Shown: piece after piece, positions 32,918-41,340 of the stretch | Numbering within the stretch: position 1 is the first letter of the stretch | Layout of the letters: each line of letters starts with the position of its first letter | Source of the DNA: Herpetosiphon geysericola | GTDB taxonomy: Bacteria; Chloroflexota; Chloroflexia; Chloroflexales; Herpetosiphonaceae | NCBI RefSeq assembly: GCF_001306135.1 | Contig: NZ_LGKP01000012.1 | Location: 62,001-126,000 of the forward strand | Length of the DNA: 64,000 nucleotides | Reading direction: 5' to 3' | The notes under the pieces: model-generated | Seen by the model: only the letters and a program-made list of their open reading frames with translations | The model's database searches: none | Told to the model about the DNA's origin: nothing | Program-made: the position numbers and the translations under genes

Positions 32918-34146
32918 TTTAATACCTCTTGAATAAGGTAAGCAATTCGGCGGAAACGAATATTAACCTTATTTGTATCACCAGTGCCTTGTGAGATTGC
33001 TTTATCGAATTCGCGGTCATTATTCAATAATGAAATAAATTTTTGCATTAATAGATTTTTTCTTCGGACAAGAACTTTGATTTGATCATCGCTACAATTG
33101 CTTAAGTTAACTGACCATGATTCAAACAGCGATTTATTGATCATTCCACGGGAAGCATTTGCTTTATAGCGTTTGCGAAAAGCATCTTTATCGAAAATGG
33201 CTTTCGCTGCTCGCATTGCCCGTCGGAACTGTAGTTCAAATGAATCGAGAGCAGTTTGATCAAGCTTATTAATCGTGGCCATTGCATTGCTTAAAAAGCT
33301 ATCAAAATCGGCAAATTCATTGCGATTATATTTTTCAGGCGGTACCAGATGAAAGGCAATGAAGCGTAAAACAAATTCACGGTCACTCATGCGCGATGTA
33401 GGTACAGAGTTGGTAGTAGCTTGCTTAAATTCAGGAAACTCAGCCATTCGTTTGAGCAATTCGGTTGCTCTCCCTTGATGTAACGCGTGGCGAATCTCTT
33501 GGGGCGAAAGTGGCAATCCACCAGTATTAATCCGTTTGAAGATATTGAATTTAACTTCTTCTGGTGTTCCTGGAGCAATTTGATAAATTAATACTTGAGT
33601 TTCCATAATCCGCCGTTGGAAATTTCTAGGCAGATCATCAAAGCCTTTATCCGTAATCGTATTGAGGAATTCCAAGCCTTTGAGTTTTAATTGATTTTCT
33701 GGATGATTTTTTTTTGCTAAAATAAAATTATAGAGAGTTGTTAATCGTTGGAGTCCATCAACAATAATCCAGCGGTCTTCGTTTGTTGCATCCATATAGA
33801 ATGCTGGCAGTGGAATACGAATTAGAATCGACTCGATTAAGCGACTTTGGGCTTCGCGTGTCCATAAACCTGCTTGACGTTGAAAAGCTGGCTGCATATC
33901 AATCTCATTATTTTCCATCCGTGAAATTAAGAGATCGACAGTCATTGGCTTAAAATCAATTCGGATCTGGCTAGGATTAAAGGGTGTAATAATTAATTCG
34001 TCATCATCCTCCTCTTCTTCTTCAATATCGTTGCTTAATCCATATAATGCTGCCTGTGATGATAGCTGGAAGCCTTGAAATCCACCTTGTGGTAACTCCT
34101 CTTCATCATCGTTATTCAGATCTAAATCTTCAGTATTATCAACCAT
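32914..34146 (-). CDS. DUF262 (ParB/GmrS-like) protein
   Basis: 410 residues. After an acidic N-terminus (DLNNDDEEELP) comes the DUF262 core: DLLISRMENNEIDMQPAFQR, then RLIESILIRIPLPAFYMD and WIIVDGLQRLTTLYNFI (about residues 75-150). The IVDGLQR motif corresponds to the nucleotide-binding DGQQR of this family, which includes GmrSD enzymes acting on modified phage DNA. The C-terminal part is helical and basic. First gene of the operon, with GAGGAAG before the start. Base composition of the three genes is visibly AT-richer than the surroundings. Confidence 0.88.
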   Translation of the reverse strand: MVDNTEDLDLNNDDEEELPQGGFQGFQLSSQAALYGLSNDIEEEEEDDDELIITPFNPSQIRIDFKPMTVDLLISRMENNEIDMQPAFQRQAGLWTREAQSRLIESILIRIPLPAFYMDATNEDRWIIVDGLQRLTTLYNFILAKKNHPENQLKLKGLEFLNTITDKGFDDLPRNFQRRIMETQVLIYQIAPGTPEEVKFNIFKRINTGGLPLSPQEIRHALHQGRATELLKRMAEFPEFKQATTNSVPTSRMSDREFVLRFIAFHLVPPEKYNRNEFADFDSFLSNAMATINKLDQTALDSFELQFRRAMRAAKAIFDKDAFRKRYKANASRGMINKSLFESWSVNLSNCSDDQIKVLVRRKNLLMQKFISLLNNDREFDKAISQGTGDTNKVNIRFRRIAYLIQEVLK

Positions 34147-34199
34147 TGGTTCTTCCTCATCGTAGAATGCTGTTGTATTGTACTATAGCTGATTGATTT

Positions 34200-35645
34200 T
34201 TAGTGACCCTGATTTGCGCCGACCATGCGGCGGAATAGGCTGCCAACGAGGCTAAATGGTTGCGGTTCGGCAATACCCAAGCGGCTAGCGCTTGTTTGAT
34301 CGATTAACCCAATCACGCGGGCGAAGGTTTCGATTTGTTGCTGCATCAAATCAAAATCAAGTTTATCGATGGCTGCATTGCTGGGCGTGGCGCATAAATA
34401 ATTGGGTGCAGGAATAAGTGAAATTGTGGGAATATTGGCTTTGTAGAATGGCTCGCCCTCGCCAAAATAAATATCGTTGATCGGCAGAATGGTGAGCACA
34501 CGCTGCTTGGTGCGCTGCAAAAGTGCGGTGTAATAGAGCTGCTCAAGCATTGGGCTGGTGGTATAGGTCAACTCAATTTCTGGTTGGGTCGTTGGTTGAT
34601 AGCTGGTGAAGGCTCGATTATCGTGCCACTCAGTACAGCCTAAATGTTCCAACGTAACGCCAGCGACTGCCCGAAACTGCTGGCCGTTCCATAATGCTGG
34701 GTGCTCGGCGAGCCATGTGCTGGTTGCTTGGCCGTGCTTGCCAAGTTGCGGCAGTTGAAAGTGGCCCGTGGCAAAAATAAAAATTAAATTGCGCTCAAGT
34801 GACTGTTGTTTAAACCAACGTACCAAGGCCAATAACCCCAACGCACCGTTTTCTTCAGGGGCGTTCGGCCCATCAGTGTGGGTGTTAATCAAAATACTTT
34901 CGTTTGATGCTTGGCTTGGCAAAACCACATACAAACTCTCAGTTGGGCATTGTTCGGTGAGTGTGGCTTGCAGCGTAAAGCGAATCTGTTGGCCTTGAGC
35001 AGCTGCTTGCTTGAGTTGCTGGCCTCCCACTGAATCGACCCATAGCGCCGGACAATCTTGATAGCTGCTGGTGAAGGGTAGATATTGGGCTGCTGCATTG
35101 GCTGGCGAGATGTTTGACCACATGCAAATTACGGCTTTGACCCCAGCTTTTTTGGCAGCTTGCAGGTCGGGGCCGCCGAGAAACGAGCCAAGGGTTGGGT
35201 TACGCAGCGTTTTTGGGAGTTGGGTTGCACTGGCTTGAGCCGCCTTGGTTGGGTGAATAAACAGCATGGTTGGTAAAGCTGGAACCGCAACTTCGACCAA
35301 AGCAATTTTGCCAGCTGCTTGTTGAAAATTGCCTGGGCTTTTGCCACAATCGACCAATTCGCCAACAATGCCTTCGGCGGGCGTGCAGCCGGAATAGGGG
35401 TAGTGAAAACTTGTAGCAATTGCGGTTTCGCTGCGATTGGCGTTTTGCAGCGCCAAGCCCCAGTTTTGAGCTTCCCAGCGCGTGAAATAATAGCGATCAC
35501 GTTGGACTTCGCAGCCGAGGGCAGTTAATTCGGCGGCCAGAAATTCGATGAAGCGCTGATGAGATTCGCTTCCGGTTAGGCGTGGCCCTAATGCTTCGAG
35601 ATAGCGATGCCAGCCAATTAATTCTTGATGCGTGGTAATGTTCAT
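34200..35645 (-). CDS. M28-family aminopeptidase-like protein
   Basis: 481 residues. The N-terminal part (LGPRLTGSESHQRFIEFLAA) and an inserted PA-like domain (about residues 90-225) precede the zinc-peptidase core. In the core, INTHTDGPNAPEENGALGLL carries the metal His and Asp and the Glu-Glu pair, and VTLEHLG a further ligand region. No signal peptide is seen, so it may act in the cytoplasm or leave by another route. The start overlaps the stop of the APH-like gene by four bases (ATGA), so they are coupled. Confidence 0.8.
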   Translation of the reverse strand: MNITTHQELIGWHRYLEALGPRLTGSESHQRFIEFLAAELTALGCEVQRDRYYFTRWEAQNWGLALQNANRSETAIATSFHYPYSGCTPAEGIVGELVDCGKSPGNFQQAAGKIALVEVAVPALPTMLFIHPTKAAQASATQLPKTLRNPTLGSFLGGPDLQAAKKAGVKAVICMWSNISPANAAAQYLPFTSSYQDCPALWVDSVGGQQLKQAAAQGQQIRFTLQATLTEQCPTESLYVVLPSQASNESILINTHTDGPNAPEENGALGLLALVRWFKQQSLERNLIFIFATGHFQLPQLGKHGQATSTWLAEHPALWNGQQFRAVAGVTLEHLGCTEWHDNRAFTSYQPTTQPEIELTYTTSPMLEQLYYTALLQRTKQRVLTILPINDIYFGEGEPFYKANIPTISLIPAPNYLCATPSNAAIDKLDFDLMQQQIETFARVIGLIDQTSASRLGIAEPQPFSLVGSLFRRMVGANQGH

Positions 35646-36565
35646 GAATTCAGCCTCACTCGCACAGGATTATCAATTAACTCGGTTAGCTCGAGCACAA
35701 TCTCGCGATGCCAAGCCCAATCGTTGCGTAGCTGCGCGACAATCAAATCAGTTAAGTTCATGTGCAGCCAATAGCAGCGTAAACGCTTTTCAACATTATC
35801 GGGAATGATATCGTGCTGTTGGGCAAATTTAAGCCATGGTTGTAAATAGATAGTGCTTGGCTCATAACAGCTTTGTTGAGCAAGATCATAGACCCAATCG
35901 CCGTAGCCAAATTCGGCCCAATCAAGCACGGCCACAATCGTTTGCTGCTGGCAAATCACATTATTAAAGCCAAAATCACGATGGATTAACGAGCGTTCGG
36001 TAGTGATGCTGCCGATTAATTGCTCCATGACCCGATAGCCTTGGCGCAACAAGCTGCCGGTTTGGTCTTGGCGCTCGTACCAGTCGCGCCAATTATAATC
36101 AAACTTATAATTGCCAAGATCTAAAACTTCTTCGGCCCAGCTTTGGTAACGGCCTTGGCCTTGGCTGTTGGCTAAACCCCAACCAGTGCTTGAACCGATG
36201 TCTTGTTGATGCAGTTGATGCAGTATTTGAAAAAGGCGCGGCTGAATTTGGCTGAGCTGCTGTAGCTCAAGTGCTGAGATGGTTTGGCCTGCGAGGTAGG
36301 GACTAATCGCGTAGACCCAGCCATCGGCAAATTGCTGATGGGCTAGGATTGGCGGAATTGGCAAATATTGGCCCCAGTGCTGGGCGGCGTAGGCATCTTT
36401 TAAAAAATCTTGGTAGTGCTTGCTAATGCGCACTACATAAGGTTGGGAATCGTGTTCAAATTGATAGGCTTGGGCAAACCAACCAGCGCCGATAAAGCTG
36501 ATGTTTTCAAGCTGAAAGCCCGAATCGGCTTCGATTGCTTGGTGTAAACCTGAATCGAGGTGCAT
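35642..36565 (-). CDS. Aminoglycoside phosphotransferase (APH)-fold kinase
   Basis: 307 residues. The catalytic loop LIHRDFGFNNVI (about residue 195) and metal motif VLDWAEFGYGDWVYDLA (about 215) define the APH/choline kinase fold. The N-lobe has FIGAGWFAQAYQF, VVRISK and a poorly defined nucleotide loop. It phosphorylates a small hydroxyl substrate; whether an antibiotic is not known. The ATG at 36565 has GAGG seven bases upstream. It is translationally coupled to the M28 gene. Confidence 0.82.
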   Translation of the reverse strand: MHLDSGLHQAIEADSGFQLENISFIGAGWFAQAYQFEHDSQPYVVRISKHYQDFLKDAYAAQHWGQYLPIPPILAHQQFADGWVYAISPYLAGQTISALELQQLSQIQPRLFQILHQLHQQDIGSSTGWGLANSQGQGRYQSWAEEVLDLGNYKFDYNWRDWYERQDQTGSLLRQGYRVMEQLIGSITTERSLIHRDFGFNNVICQQQTIVAVLDWAEFGYGDWVYDLAQQSCYEPSTIYLQPWLKFAQQHDIIPDNVEKRLRCYWLHMNLTDLIVAQLRNDWAWHREIVLELTELIDNPVRVRLNS

Positions 36566-36609
36566 CAAACATCCTCACACAGACAATATTCCATCAGCAT
36601 TGTACCGCG

Positions 36610-36955
36610 AAGTATTTGATCCACGAAGGACACGAAGGGCACGAAGGATGGAAACCGCGAAGAGCGCGAAGGACGCGAAGAACGTCAAGCTCCATGTGGA
36701 GAGCATATCCCTTCATCCTTCATCCCTCATCCTTGCTGTTGGCCACAGATTGGCACAGATTTATGTGATTATTCCGCAGTGCCACCAAGCTGATCTTTTT
36801 TAGCCATGAATTGCCTAAATTTCACCAATTGATGCCCGATAGCCAATAGCCTACAGCCAATGGCCATGCTTCCTCTGCGCCGCTGGGTTAAATGTTGACT
36901 TCTGACTTCTGATTTTTGCCTTCATCCCTCATCCTTCATCCTTCTATTTATCTCC
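36610..36955. repeat. Word-repeat intergenic region 3
   Basis: CACGAAGGACACGAAGGGCAC, then GCGAAGAGCGCGAAGGACGC, then TTCATCCTTCATCCCTCATC, GGCCACAGATTGGCACAGATT, GCCGATAGCC-type words, CTTCTGACTTCTGATTTTTG and again CCTTCATCCCTCATCC. The order of words resembles regions 1, 4 and 6. The whole 36566-37075 interval has no supported gene. Confidence 0.75.
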
Positions 36956-37075
36956 CCCATTGCGCTGAGTACTGGCTTGCGGAGGTGGACTAGCGATTGA
37001 TTGAATTGGGCAAGGCTTGCCAGCATACTTGAGTGCTAGAATGATCAATAATGCTGTAATAGTGGGGATCAAGCT

Positions 37076-38236
37076 GTGCAACGCAAGCTTGGGTTTGGGC
37101 TGTTGGGTCTGCTGCTTTGGCTGCTTGGGTTGGCAATCTGTGGCAGTCTTTTTGGCTGGAATTTGGCTTGGCTGAAGGATTGGCAATGGCTGGCTGAACA
37201 AACTGGCTGGCGCTTCTGGCTGGCTCAAACGATTTTTCGCATCGTGTTGTTGCTGCCTTTAATTCTTGGCCTGCTTTTGTTGCTCCATCCTATGTGGCTT
37301 GGTCGGCGCTTGTTACCATCACCCAAGCCTGATTCAAGCGTGAGTGCTGCTCCGTTGGCCCATGAAACGCTTAATCGGCGGCGTTTTGTAATCGAGGCTG
37401 GCCTGCTTGGTGGCTTGGTTGGTTATAGCAGCTTGATTGAGCCATTTAATCCTGAAGTTGTTGAGCTTGAGTTGCCAATTGCCAATTTGCCAAGCCGCTT
37501 TGAGGGCTTGAGGATTGTGCAATTGAGTGATTTGCATGTGTGTGCTTACACTCCCGCCGATGATGTGGCCCGCGCTGTGGCCTTGATTAATCAGCTTGAT
37601 GCAGATATTGTGACCATCACTGGTGATTTTGTTGATCGTCATGCGAAATTTGCTGATGATGCGACGATGCCCTTGCGTCAATTACAAGCCCGCGAAGGCA
37701 TTTTTTCGGTGCTTGGCAACCACGATTACTATACTGGCGATATTGAGCGCATGATTTGGGCGATTAAACGCGCTGATTTGGGTTTGTTGATCAATCAGCA
37801 AACCGTGATTCGACGTGGCGCTGAGCGCTTAAATCTGGTTGGCTTGGACGATCCCAAGCATAATGCTGGCAATGGCTGGAGCCATGGCAATATTGATTTG
37901 GCGCGAGCGTTTGGCAATCTGCGTGCTAGCGATCCATGCATCACCTTGTTGCATAACCCGATTTTTGCGCCAAGCGTAATTGGGGCTTATGCGCCGCAAC
38001 TTGTGCTTTCTGGCCACACCCATGGCGGCCAGATTTGGGTGCCGATCTTAACCGAACAAGCGGTGCGTTCGCGCGATCGCTTTGTGGAGGGCCGCTATCA
38101 ACTTGCCAACAGCCAAGTCTATGTTAATCGTGGTTGGGGTTTTACCGGCCCGCCGTTGCGCTTTGCCAAACGCCCAGAAATTAGCGTGATTCGGTTGACG
38201 AGGGATCAGGGGTCAGGGATTGGGGATAGTTTTTAG
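37076..38236 (+). CDS. Membrane-anchored calcineurin-like phosphoesterase (YkuE/YaeI type)
   Basis: 386 residues. Two N-terminal membrane helices (about 8-30 and 48-70) are followed by RRRFVIEAGLLGGL and the phosphoesterase domain (about 140-370). All metal motifs are present: QLSDLHVC, ITGDFVD, LGNHDYY, and LSGHTHGGQIW. The family hydrolyses phosphate esters or pyrophosphate linkages of lipids near the membrane; the substrate here is unknown. Start codon GTG with GGGG eight bases upstream. It lies 30 bases before the channel gene, so they may be one operon. Confidence 0.88.
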   Translation: MQRKLGFGLLGLLLWLLGLAICGSLFGWNLAWLKDWQWLAEQTGWRFWLAQTIFRIVLLLPLILGLLLLLHPMWLGRRLLPSPKPDSSVSAAPLAHETLNRRRFVIEAGLLGGLVGYSSLIEPFNPEVVELELPIANLPSRFEGLRIVQLSDLHVCAYTPADDVARAVALINQLDADIVTITGDFVDRHAKFADDATMPLRQLQAREGIFSVLGNHDYYTGDIERMIWAIKRADLGLLINQQTVIRRGAERLNLVGLDDPKHNAGNGWSHGNIDLARAFGNLRASDPCITLLHNPIFAPSVIGAYAPQLVLSGHTHGGQIWVPILTEQAVRSRDRFVEGRYQLANSQVYVNRGWGFTGPPLRFAKRPEISVIRLTRDQGSGIGDSF

Positions 38237-38266
38237 GATCAGATTGGATAGTTTAGGAAGCAGATA

Positions 38267-39529
38267 GTGGCAACAATTGTTCCTCTGATGCGCCAAATTG
38301 GGCGCTGGACGGGCTTGGCCTTGGCAATTGGGCTTGCTGCTGGCTTGGCAAGTGCGCTTTTTTTAGTTAGTTTGGCGTGGGTCACAACGCTGCAAACCAA
38401 CAATTGGTGGCTTTTGCTTTGTTTGCCGTTGTTTGGCGGCTTGGTGGCTTGGCTTTATCAACGTTTTGGCCAAAGTGTGGCGGCTGGCAATAATCTAATT
38501 ATTGAACAATTGCATAGCCCAGATTTGCTTGGCGTTCCCTTGCGCATGGCTCCTTTAGTATTGCTTGGAACCGTGCTGACCCATCTTGGCGGTGGCTCTG
38601 CTGGCCGAGAAGGCACGGCGGTGCAAATGGGCGCAAGTTTGGCGGCGCGAATTGGGCGTTGGTGGCGTTTGCCGCAGGCTGAAGTGCGTTTAGTGCTGAT
38701 GATGGGCATGAGTGCTGGCTTTGGGAGCGTGTTTGGCACCCCGATTGCAGGCACGATCTTCGCGCTGGAGGTGCTTGCATTTGGAGTTTTGCGCTATGAA
38801 GCATTATTGCCATGTTTGGCAGCGGCCTTGGTAGGCGATGGCGTGGTGCGTTGGCTGAATATTGCGCATAGCCATTATCAAGTTGCCAGTGTGCCCGAGC
38901 TTGGTTCGATTTGGGCTTGGTTGATTGGAGCTGGAATTTGCTTTGGGCTTGTTAGCAGAGCGTTTGTGAGCTGGATTGAACTGGTGCAGAGTAGGTCGCG
39001 GCGTTGGCTGCCCAACCCAATTCGGCGGGCAATGCTTGGCGGCTGCGTGATTGTGATTATAAGTTTGGTGTTGAATACTCGTGATTATAATGGGTTGAGT
39101 TTGCCGTTGCTCGCCCAAGCATTTGAGCCACAAGGCGTTGTGCCATGGGCTTTTGGGTTCAAGTTATTGTTAACTGGCTTGACCTTGGGCGTGGGCTTCA
39201 AGGGTGGTGAAGTAACCCCATTGTTTGTGATTGGCGCGACACTTGGCTCGGCCTTGGCCCAGCTTTTTGGCTTGCCAAGCGATTTGCTGGCAGCTTTGGG
39301 CTTGATTGCGGTCTTTGCCGGGGCTGCTAATACCCCGATTGCTTGTGTTTTGATGGGGATTGAATTGTTTGGCTCAAGCTTGCTTGTGCCATTGATGATT
39401 ACCACCTGCATTGCCTACACAGTTTCTGGCCATCGGGGAATTTATGCGGCGCAACGAGTTGGCTGGGCGAAACGTCAGCATTTGGCACATCAAACTGGCA
39501 AACGGCTTGATGAGTTGGAGGTTGATTAA
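38267..39529 (+). CDS. ClC-family chloride channel/transporter
   Basis: 420 residues, about 10-12 membrane helices. The ion-pore motifs are visible: LGGGSAGREGTAVQMGASLA (the GKEGP region; the gating glutamate is present) and GSVFGTPIAGTIFALEV (GxFxP). KGGEVTPLFVIGATLG and GAANTPIACVLMGIE are the second-half motifs. The gating glutamate suggests either a channel or a proton-coupled exchanger. GTG start with AGGAAG six bases upstream. Ends at a strong stem-loop. Confidence 0.9.
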   Translation: MATIVPLMRQIGRWTGLALAIGLAAGLASALFLVSLAWVTTLQTNNWWLLLCLPLFGGLVAWLYQRFGQSVAAGNNLIIEQLHSPDLLGVPLRMAPLVLLGTVLTHLGGGSAGREGTAVQMGASLAARIGRWWRLPQAEVRLVLMMGMSAGFGSVFGTPIAGTIFALEVLAFGVLRYEALLPCLAAALVGDGVVRWLNIAHSHYQVASVPELGSIWAWLIGAGICFGLVSRAFVSWIELVQSRSRRWLPNPIRRAMLGGCVIVIISLVLNTRDYNGLSLPLLAQAFEPQGVVPWAFGFKLLLTGLTLGVGFKGGEVTPLFVIGATLGSALAQLFGLPSDLLAALGLIAVFAGAANTPIACVLMGIELFGSSLLVPLMITTCIAYTVSGHRGIYAAQRVGWAKRQHLAHQTGKRLDELEVD

Positions 39530-39536
39530 CAAAAGT

Positions 39537-39568
39537 GAGGCCCGAACTCTAGCCTAGCTTCGGGCCTC
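39537..39568. terminator. Bidirectional stem-loop terminator
   Basis: A perfect 10-bp stem, GAGGCCCGAA (39537-39546) with TTCGGGCCTC (39559-39568), and a 12-base loop. It serves the ClC gene on the plus strand. On the minus strand ACTTTTGTT follows it, so it also terminates transcripts from the tRNA-like locus above it. Confidence 0.8.
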
Positions 39569-39627
39569 GTTGGTGCTATTGATTTGCACACATCAATACG
39601 TTTAAACTACCACGTCAGTCCTAAAAG

Positions 39628-39699
39628 CGCTGGGTTTTTCCATTAAACTACGGCCCCAAAGTTTGGCGGAGCTGGCTAGATTCGAACTAGCATCCAGCG
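39628..39699 (-). tRNA. Circularly permuted tRNA-like unit 2
   Basis: On the minus strand the 3' half comes first: CGCTG (39699-39695), GAT, T-arm GCTAG-TTCGAAT-CTAGC (39691-39675), acceptor CAGCTCC (39674-39668), G, CCA (39666-39664). After AACTTT comes the 5' half: acceptor GGGGCCG (39657-39651), TA, D-arm GTTTAATGGAAAAAC (39648-39634), C, CAGCG (39632-39628). Acceptor halves pair at six of seven positions (one G-U); anticodon stem CAGCG/CGCTG pairs perfectly. The D-arm closely resembles that of glycine tRNAs. The anticodon loop is split; joining at a shared TA would give CTTTTAC (anticodon UUU), which is speculative. Confidence 0.65.
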
Positions 39700-39779
39700 G
39701 TATATGCATGATAGTGCTTGACTTGATGTTCAACAGCGAATACTGAATCTAGAGCGATAATCTGAATTTGAGTGGCTGT

Positions 39780-39854
39780 GTCAGCGCCTCTGCCAATTGG
39801 GCTACCCAGCCAAATGTGGTGGCTGGGGGAGGATTCGAACCTCCACTTTCTAAC
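39780..39854 (-). tRNA. Circularly permuted tRNA-like unit 1
   Basis: On the minus strand: GTTAG (39854-39850), AAAGT, T-arm GGAGG-TTCGAAT-CCTCC (39844-39828), acceptor CCCAGCC (39827-39821), A, CCA (39819-39817). Then a five-base spacer (CATTT), then GGCTGGG (39811-39805), TA, a D-arm with the invariant GG (39802-39786), G, CTGAC (39784-39780). The acceptor pairs seven of seven and the anticodon stem five of five (one G-U), but only when the 3' half is joined behind the 5' half. Both broken ends lie in the anticodon loop and share a CACAG phrase. Flanks ATTCAG (39767-39762) and CTGAAT (39871-39866) can pair. Confidence 0.68.
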
Positions 39855-39861
39855 ACACTGT

Positions 39862-39960
39862 GCCGATTCAGCTTGAGCTTTAGTCTCAGCTTGCGCTCTT
39901 GCGCAACAGTATTGTAGGCCAGTTTGCCGCTTTGGGCAATCGTGCTTTAGGCTGATTCAC
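39862..39960 (-). other. Structured flank upstream of permuted tRNA-like unit 1
   Basis: On the minus strand there are consecutive short hairpins: TTGCC-CAAAGC-GGCAA, TTGCGC-AAGA-GCGCAA, and GCTGAG pairing with CTCAAGC with a bulge, then CTGAATCGGCACAG leading into the T-arm half. It is probably the transcribed leader or intervening RNA of the permuted locus. No ORF with an RBS is present. Confidence 0.4.
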
Positions 39961-39965
39961 GAAGC

Positions 39966-40200
39966 TCCCAAAGAGCACGCAGGGGCTGAAACCACGAAGA
40001 GCACGAAGAACGCGAAGATTAAGTTTTTTTCGCCACAGATTGGCACAGATTTTTATGATTTGGTTCCCAATAGCTTAGCGCCCATAGCCAAAAGCCATAC
40101 ATTCTCTGCGCCTCTGGGTTAATTGACCCACGAAGATATGGCAATAGGCTTTTGATTTTTGACTTCTGACTTTTTTTGGATATGCTCTATGCTCTATGTT
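39966..40200. repeat. Word-repeat intergenic region 4
   Basis: ACCACGAAGAGCACGAAGAAC, CGCCACAGATTGGCACAGATT, TAGCGCCCATAGCCAAAAGC, CTCTGCGCCTCTGGGTTAA, TTTTGACTTCTGACTTTTTT, and ATGCTCTATGCTCTATGTTC, which runs into the end of the glycosyltransferase gene. No gene seen. Confidence 0.75.
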
Positions 40201-41340
40201 CTATGTTCTATGTTCATACAGCTCAAACGTGCGTTGTAGCATCGTTTGCAATTCAAATTGCTGCTGAATGCGTTGACGAGCAGCTTGGCGACAGGCTTGG
40301 TTGAGTGCTTGATCGTTGAGCATGCGCCCAATGGCTTGGGCAAGTGCAGCACTGTGGCCTGGCTCAACCAATAAGCCTTGTTGACCATCGCTGATCGCTT
40401 CGCGCGTGCCGTCGGTACTGCTGGCCACAATTGCCTGCCCACTGGCCATGGCTTCGAGCAAGGCAAACGATAAGCCTTCGTACAGCGAAGGGAGTACAAA
40501 CACATCAAGGGCTGCGAGGGCTGCGGGCATATCACGTTGTTGGCCGACAAAATGAACCTGATTAGGCTTGGGCAAATGCTGGGCTGCTTGCCGTAATTCA
40601 CCCTCCAAATCGCCTTCGCCAATGAGTGTTACATGAACGTTTGGCTGCTGTTGCCAAATTGCTGGCAAGGCCTCGAACAATATTTGATGGCCTTTTTGAC
40701 GACTCAAGCGGCCAACCACGCCTAAAAGTGGCACATCGTGGGGAATTTGCCATGCCTTGCGAGTTGCAGGATCGCGCGGTTGTGGCTGCCAGTGCTGGCT
40801 ATCTACTGCATTATAAATGGTGTGCAAGCGCCGTTTGGGAAAGCCAAATTGCTCAAGTAACAATTGGGCGTTGCCTTCAGAAACCGCAACCCCAGCGTGC
40901 AAGGTGGCATATTGCCAGCGCCGATTGAGCAAGCGCAAATGGTGCGAAAGCCAATTGAAGCGCGGGATTGGCGTAACCAATTGGAAGGTGATAATGCGCC
41001 GTGGAACCCGCGCCAAGGCCGCACCCAGCACCAACTCGGCAGCGCGGCGTGGTGAGGGCACTACAAAATGCACAATATCAGGCCGTAATTGGCGAAATAG
41101 TTTGGCTGCTTGGTTAACTTCTTTAAACGCTAAACCATGCTCATGGACTGCATCTAGGGTGGCGATGCTGGCGCCATGAGCTTTGGCCCGATCGATCAAA
41201 GGTTGGGTGGCTGCCCGCGGCGGCATCAATAACCCAAGCTCAAAACGCTGTTGATCGGCATGCAGCAACAGCGTTTCTAAATAGCCTTCAGCACCGCCAA
41301 GGCCAGTGCTATCAGTAACAAACCACAGCCGTTGTTTCAC
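40201..41340 (-). CDS. GT4-family glycosyltransferase
   Basis: 379 residues, two Rossmann domains. N-terminal STGLGGAEGYLETLLL is the acceptor-side glycine loop. The donor side has VVGRLSRQKGHQIL, LIGEGDLEGEL and the EGLSFALLEAMASG signature (E-x7-E) at about residue 280. It transfers a sugar from a nucleotide donor with retention. Last gene of the glycan operon. The start GTG overlaps the methyltransferase stop by four bases. Its last codons run into the ATAGAACATAGAGCATAG word repeat, so the C-terminus may have been altered by that element. Confidence 0.88.
   Translation of the reverse strand: MKQRLWFVTDSTGLGGAEGYLETLLLHADQQRFELGLLMPPRAATQPLIDRAKAHGASIATLDAVHEHGLAFKEVNQAAKLFRQLRPDIVHFVVPSPRRAAELVLGAALARVPRRIITFQLVTPIPRFNWLSHHLRLLNRRWQYATLHAGVAVSEGNAQLLLEQFGFPKRRLHTIYNAVDSQHWQPQPRDPATRKAWQIPHDVPLLGVVGRLSRQKGHQILFEALPAIWQQQPNVHVTLIGEGDLEGELRQAAQHLPKPNQVHFVGQQRDMPAALAALDVFVLPSLYEGLSFALLEAMASGQAIVASSTDGTREAISDGQQGLLVEPGHSAALAQAIGRMLNDQALNQACRQAARQRIQQQFELQTMLQRTFELYEHRT

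Noticed and set aside
36944-37228. 94-residue Pro/Gln-rich frame on the minus strand
   Set aside because: Antisense to the start of the phosphoesterase gene, no RBS, low complexity.
39663-39814. Reading the 5' half at 39811 and 3' half at 39691 as one linear tRNA with a long insert
   Set aside because: The acceptor strands GGCTGGG and CAGCTCC do not pair, and the anticodon-stem strands CTGAC and CGCTG do not pair.
39621-39860. Two-piece (permuted) tmRNA
   Set aside because: The 5' halves lack the tmRNA GGATTCGAC-type segment and have ordinary tRNA D-arms; no tag reading frame is seen.
39870-39900. GAGACTAAAG upstream of unit 1 considered as the R element of a group I intron
   Set aside because: No matching S element (AGTC partner) or P/Q elements follow, and the space is too small for an intron core.
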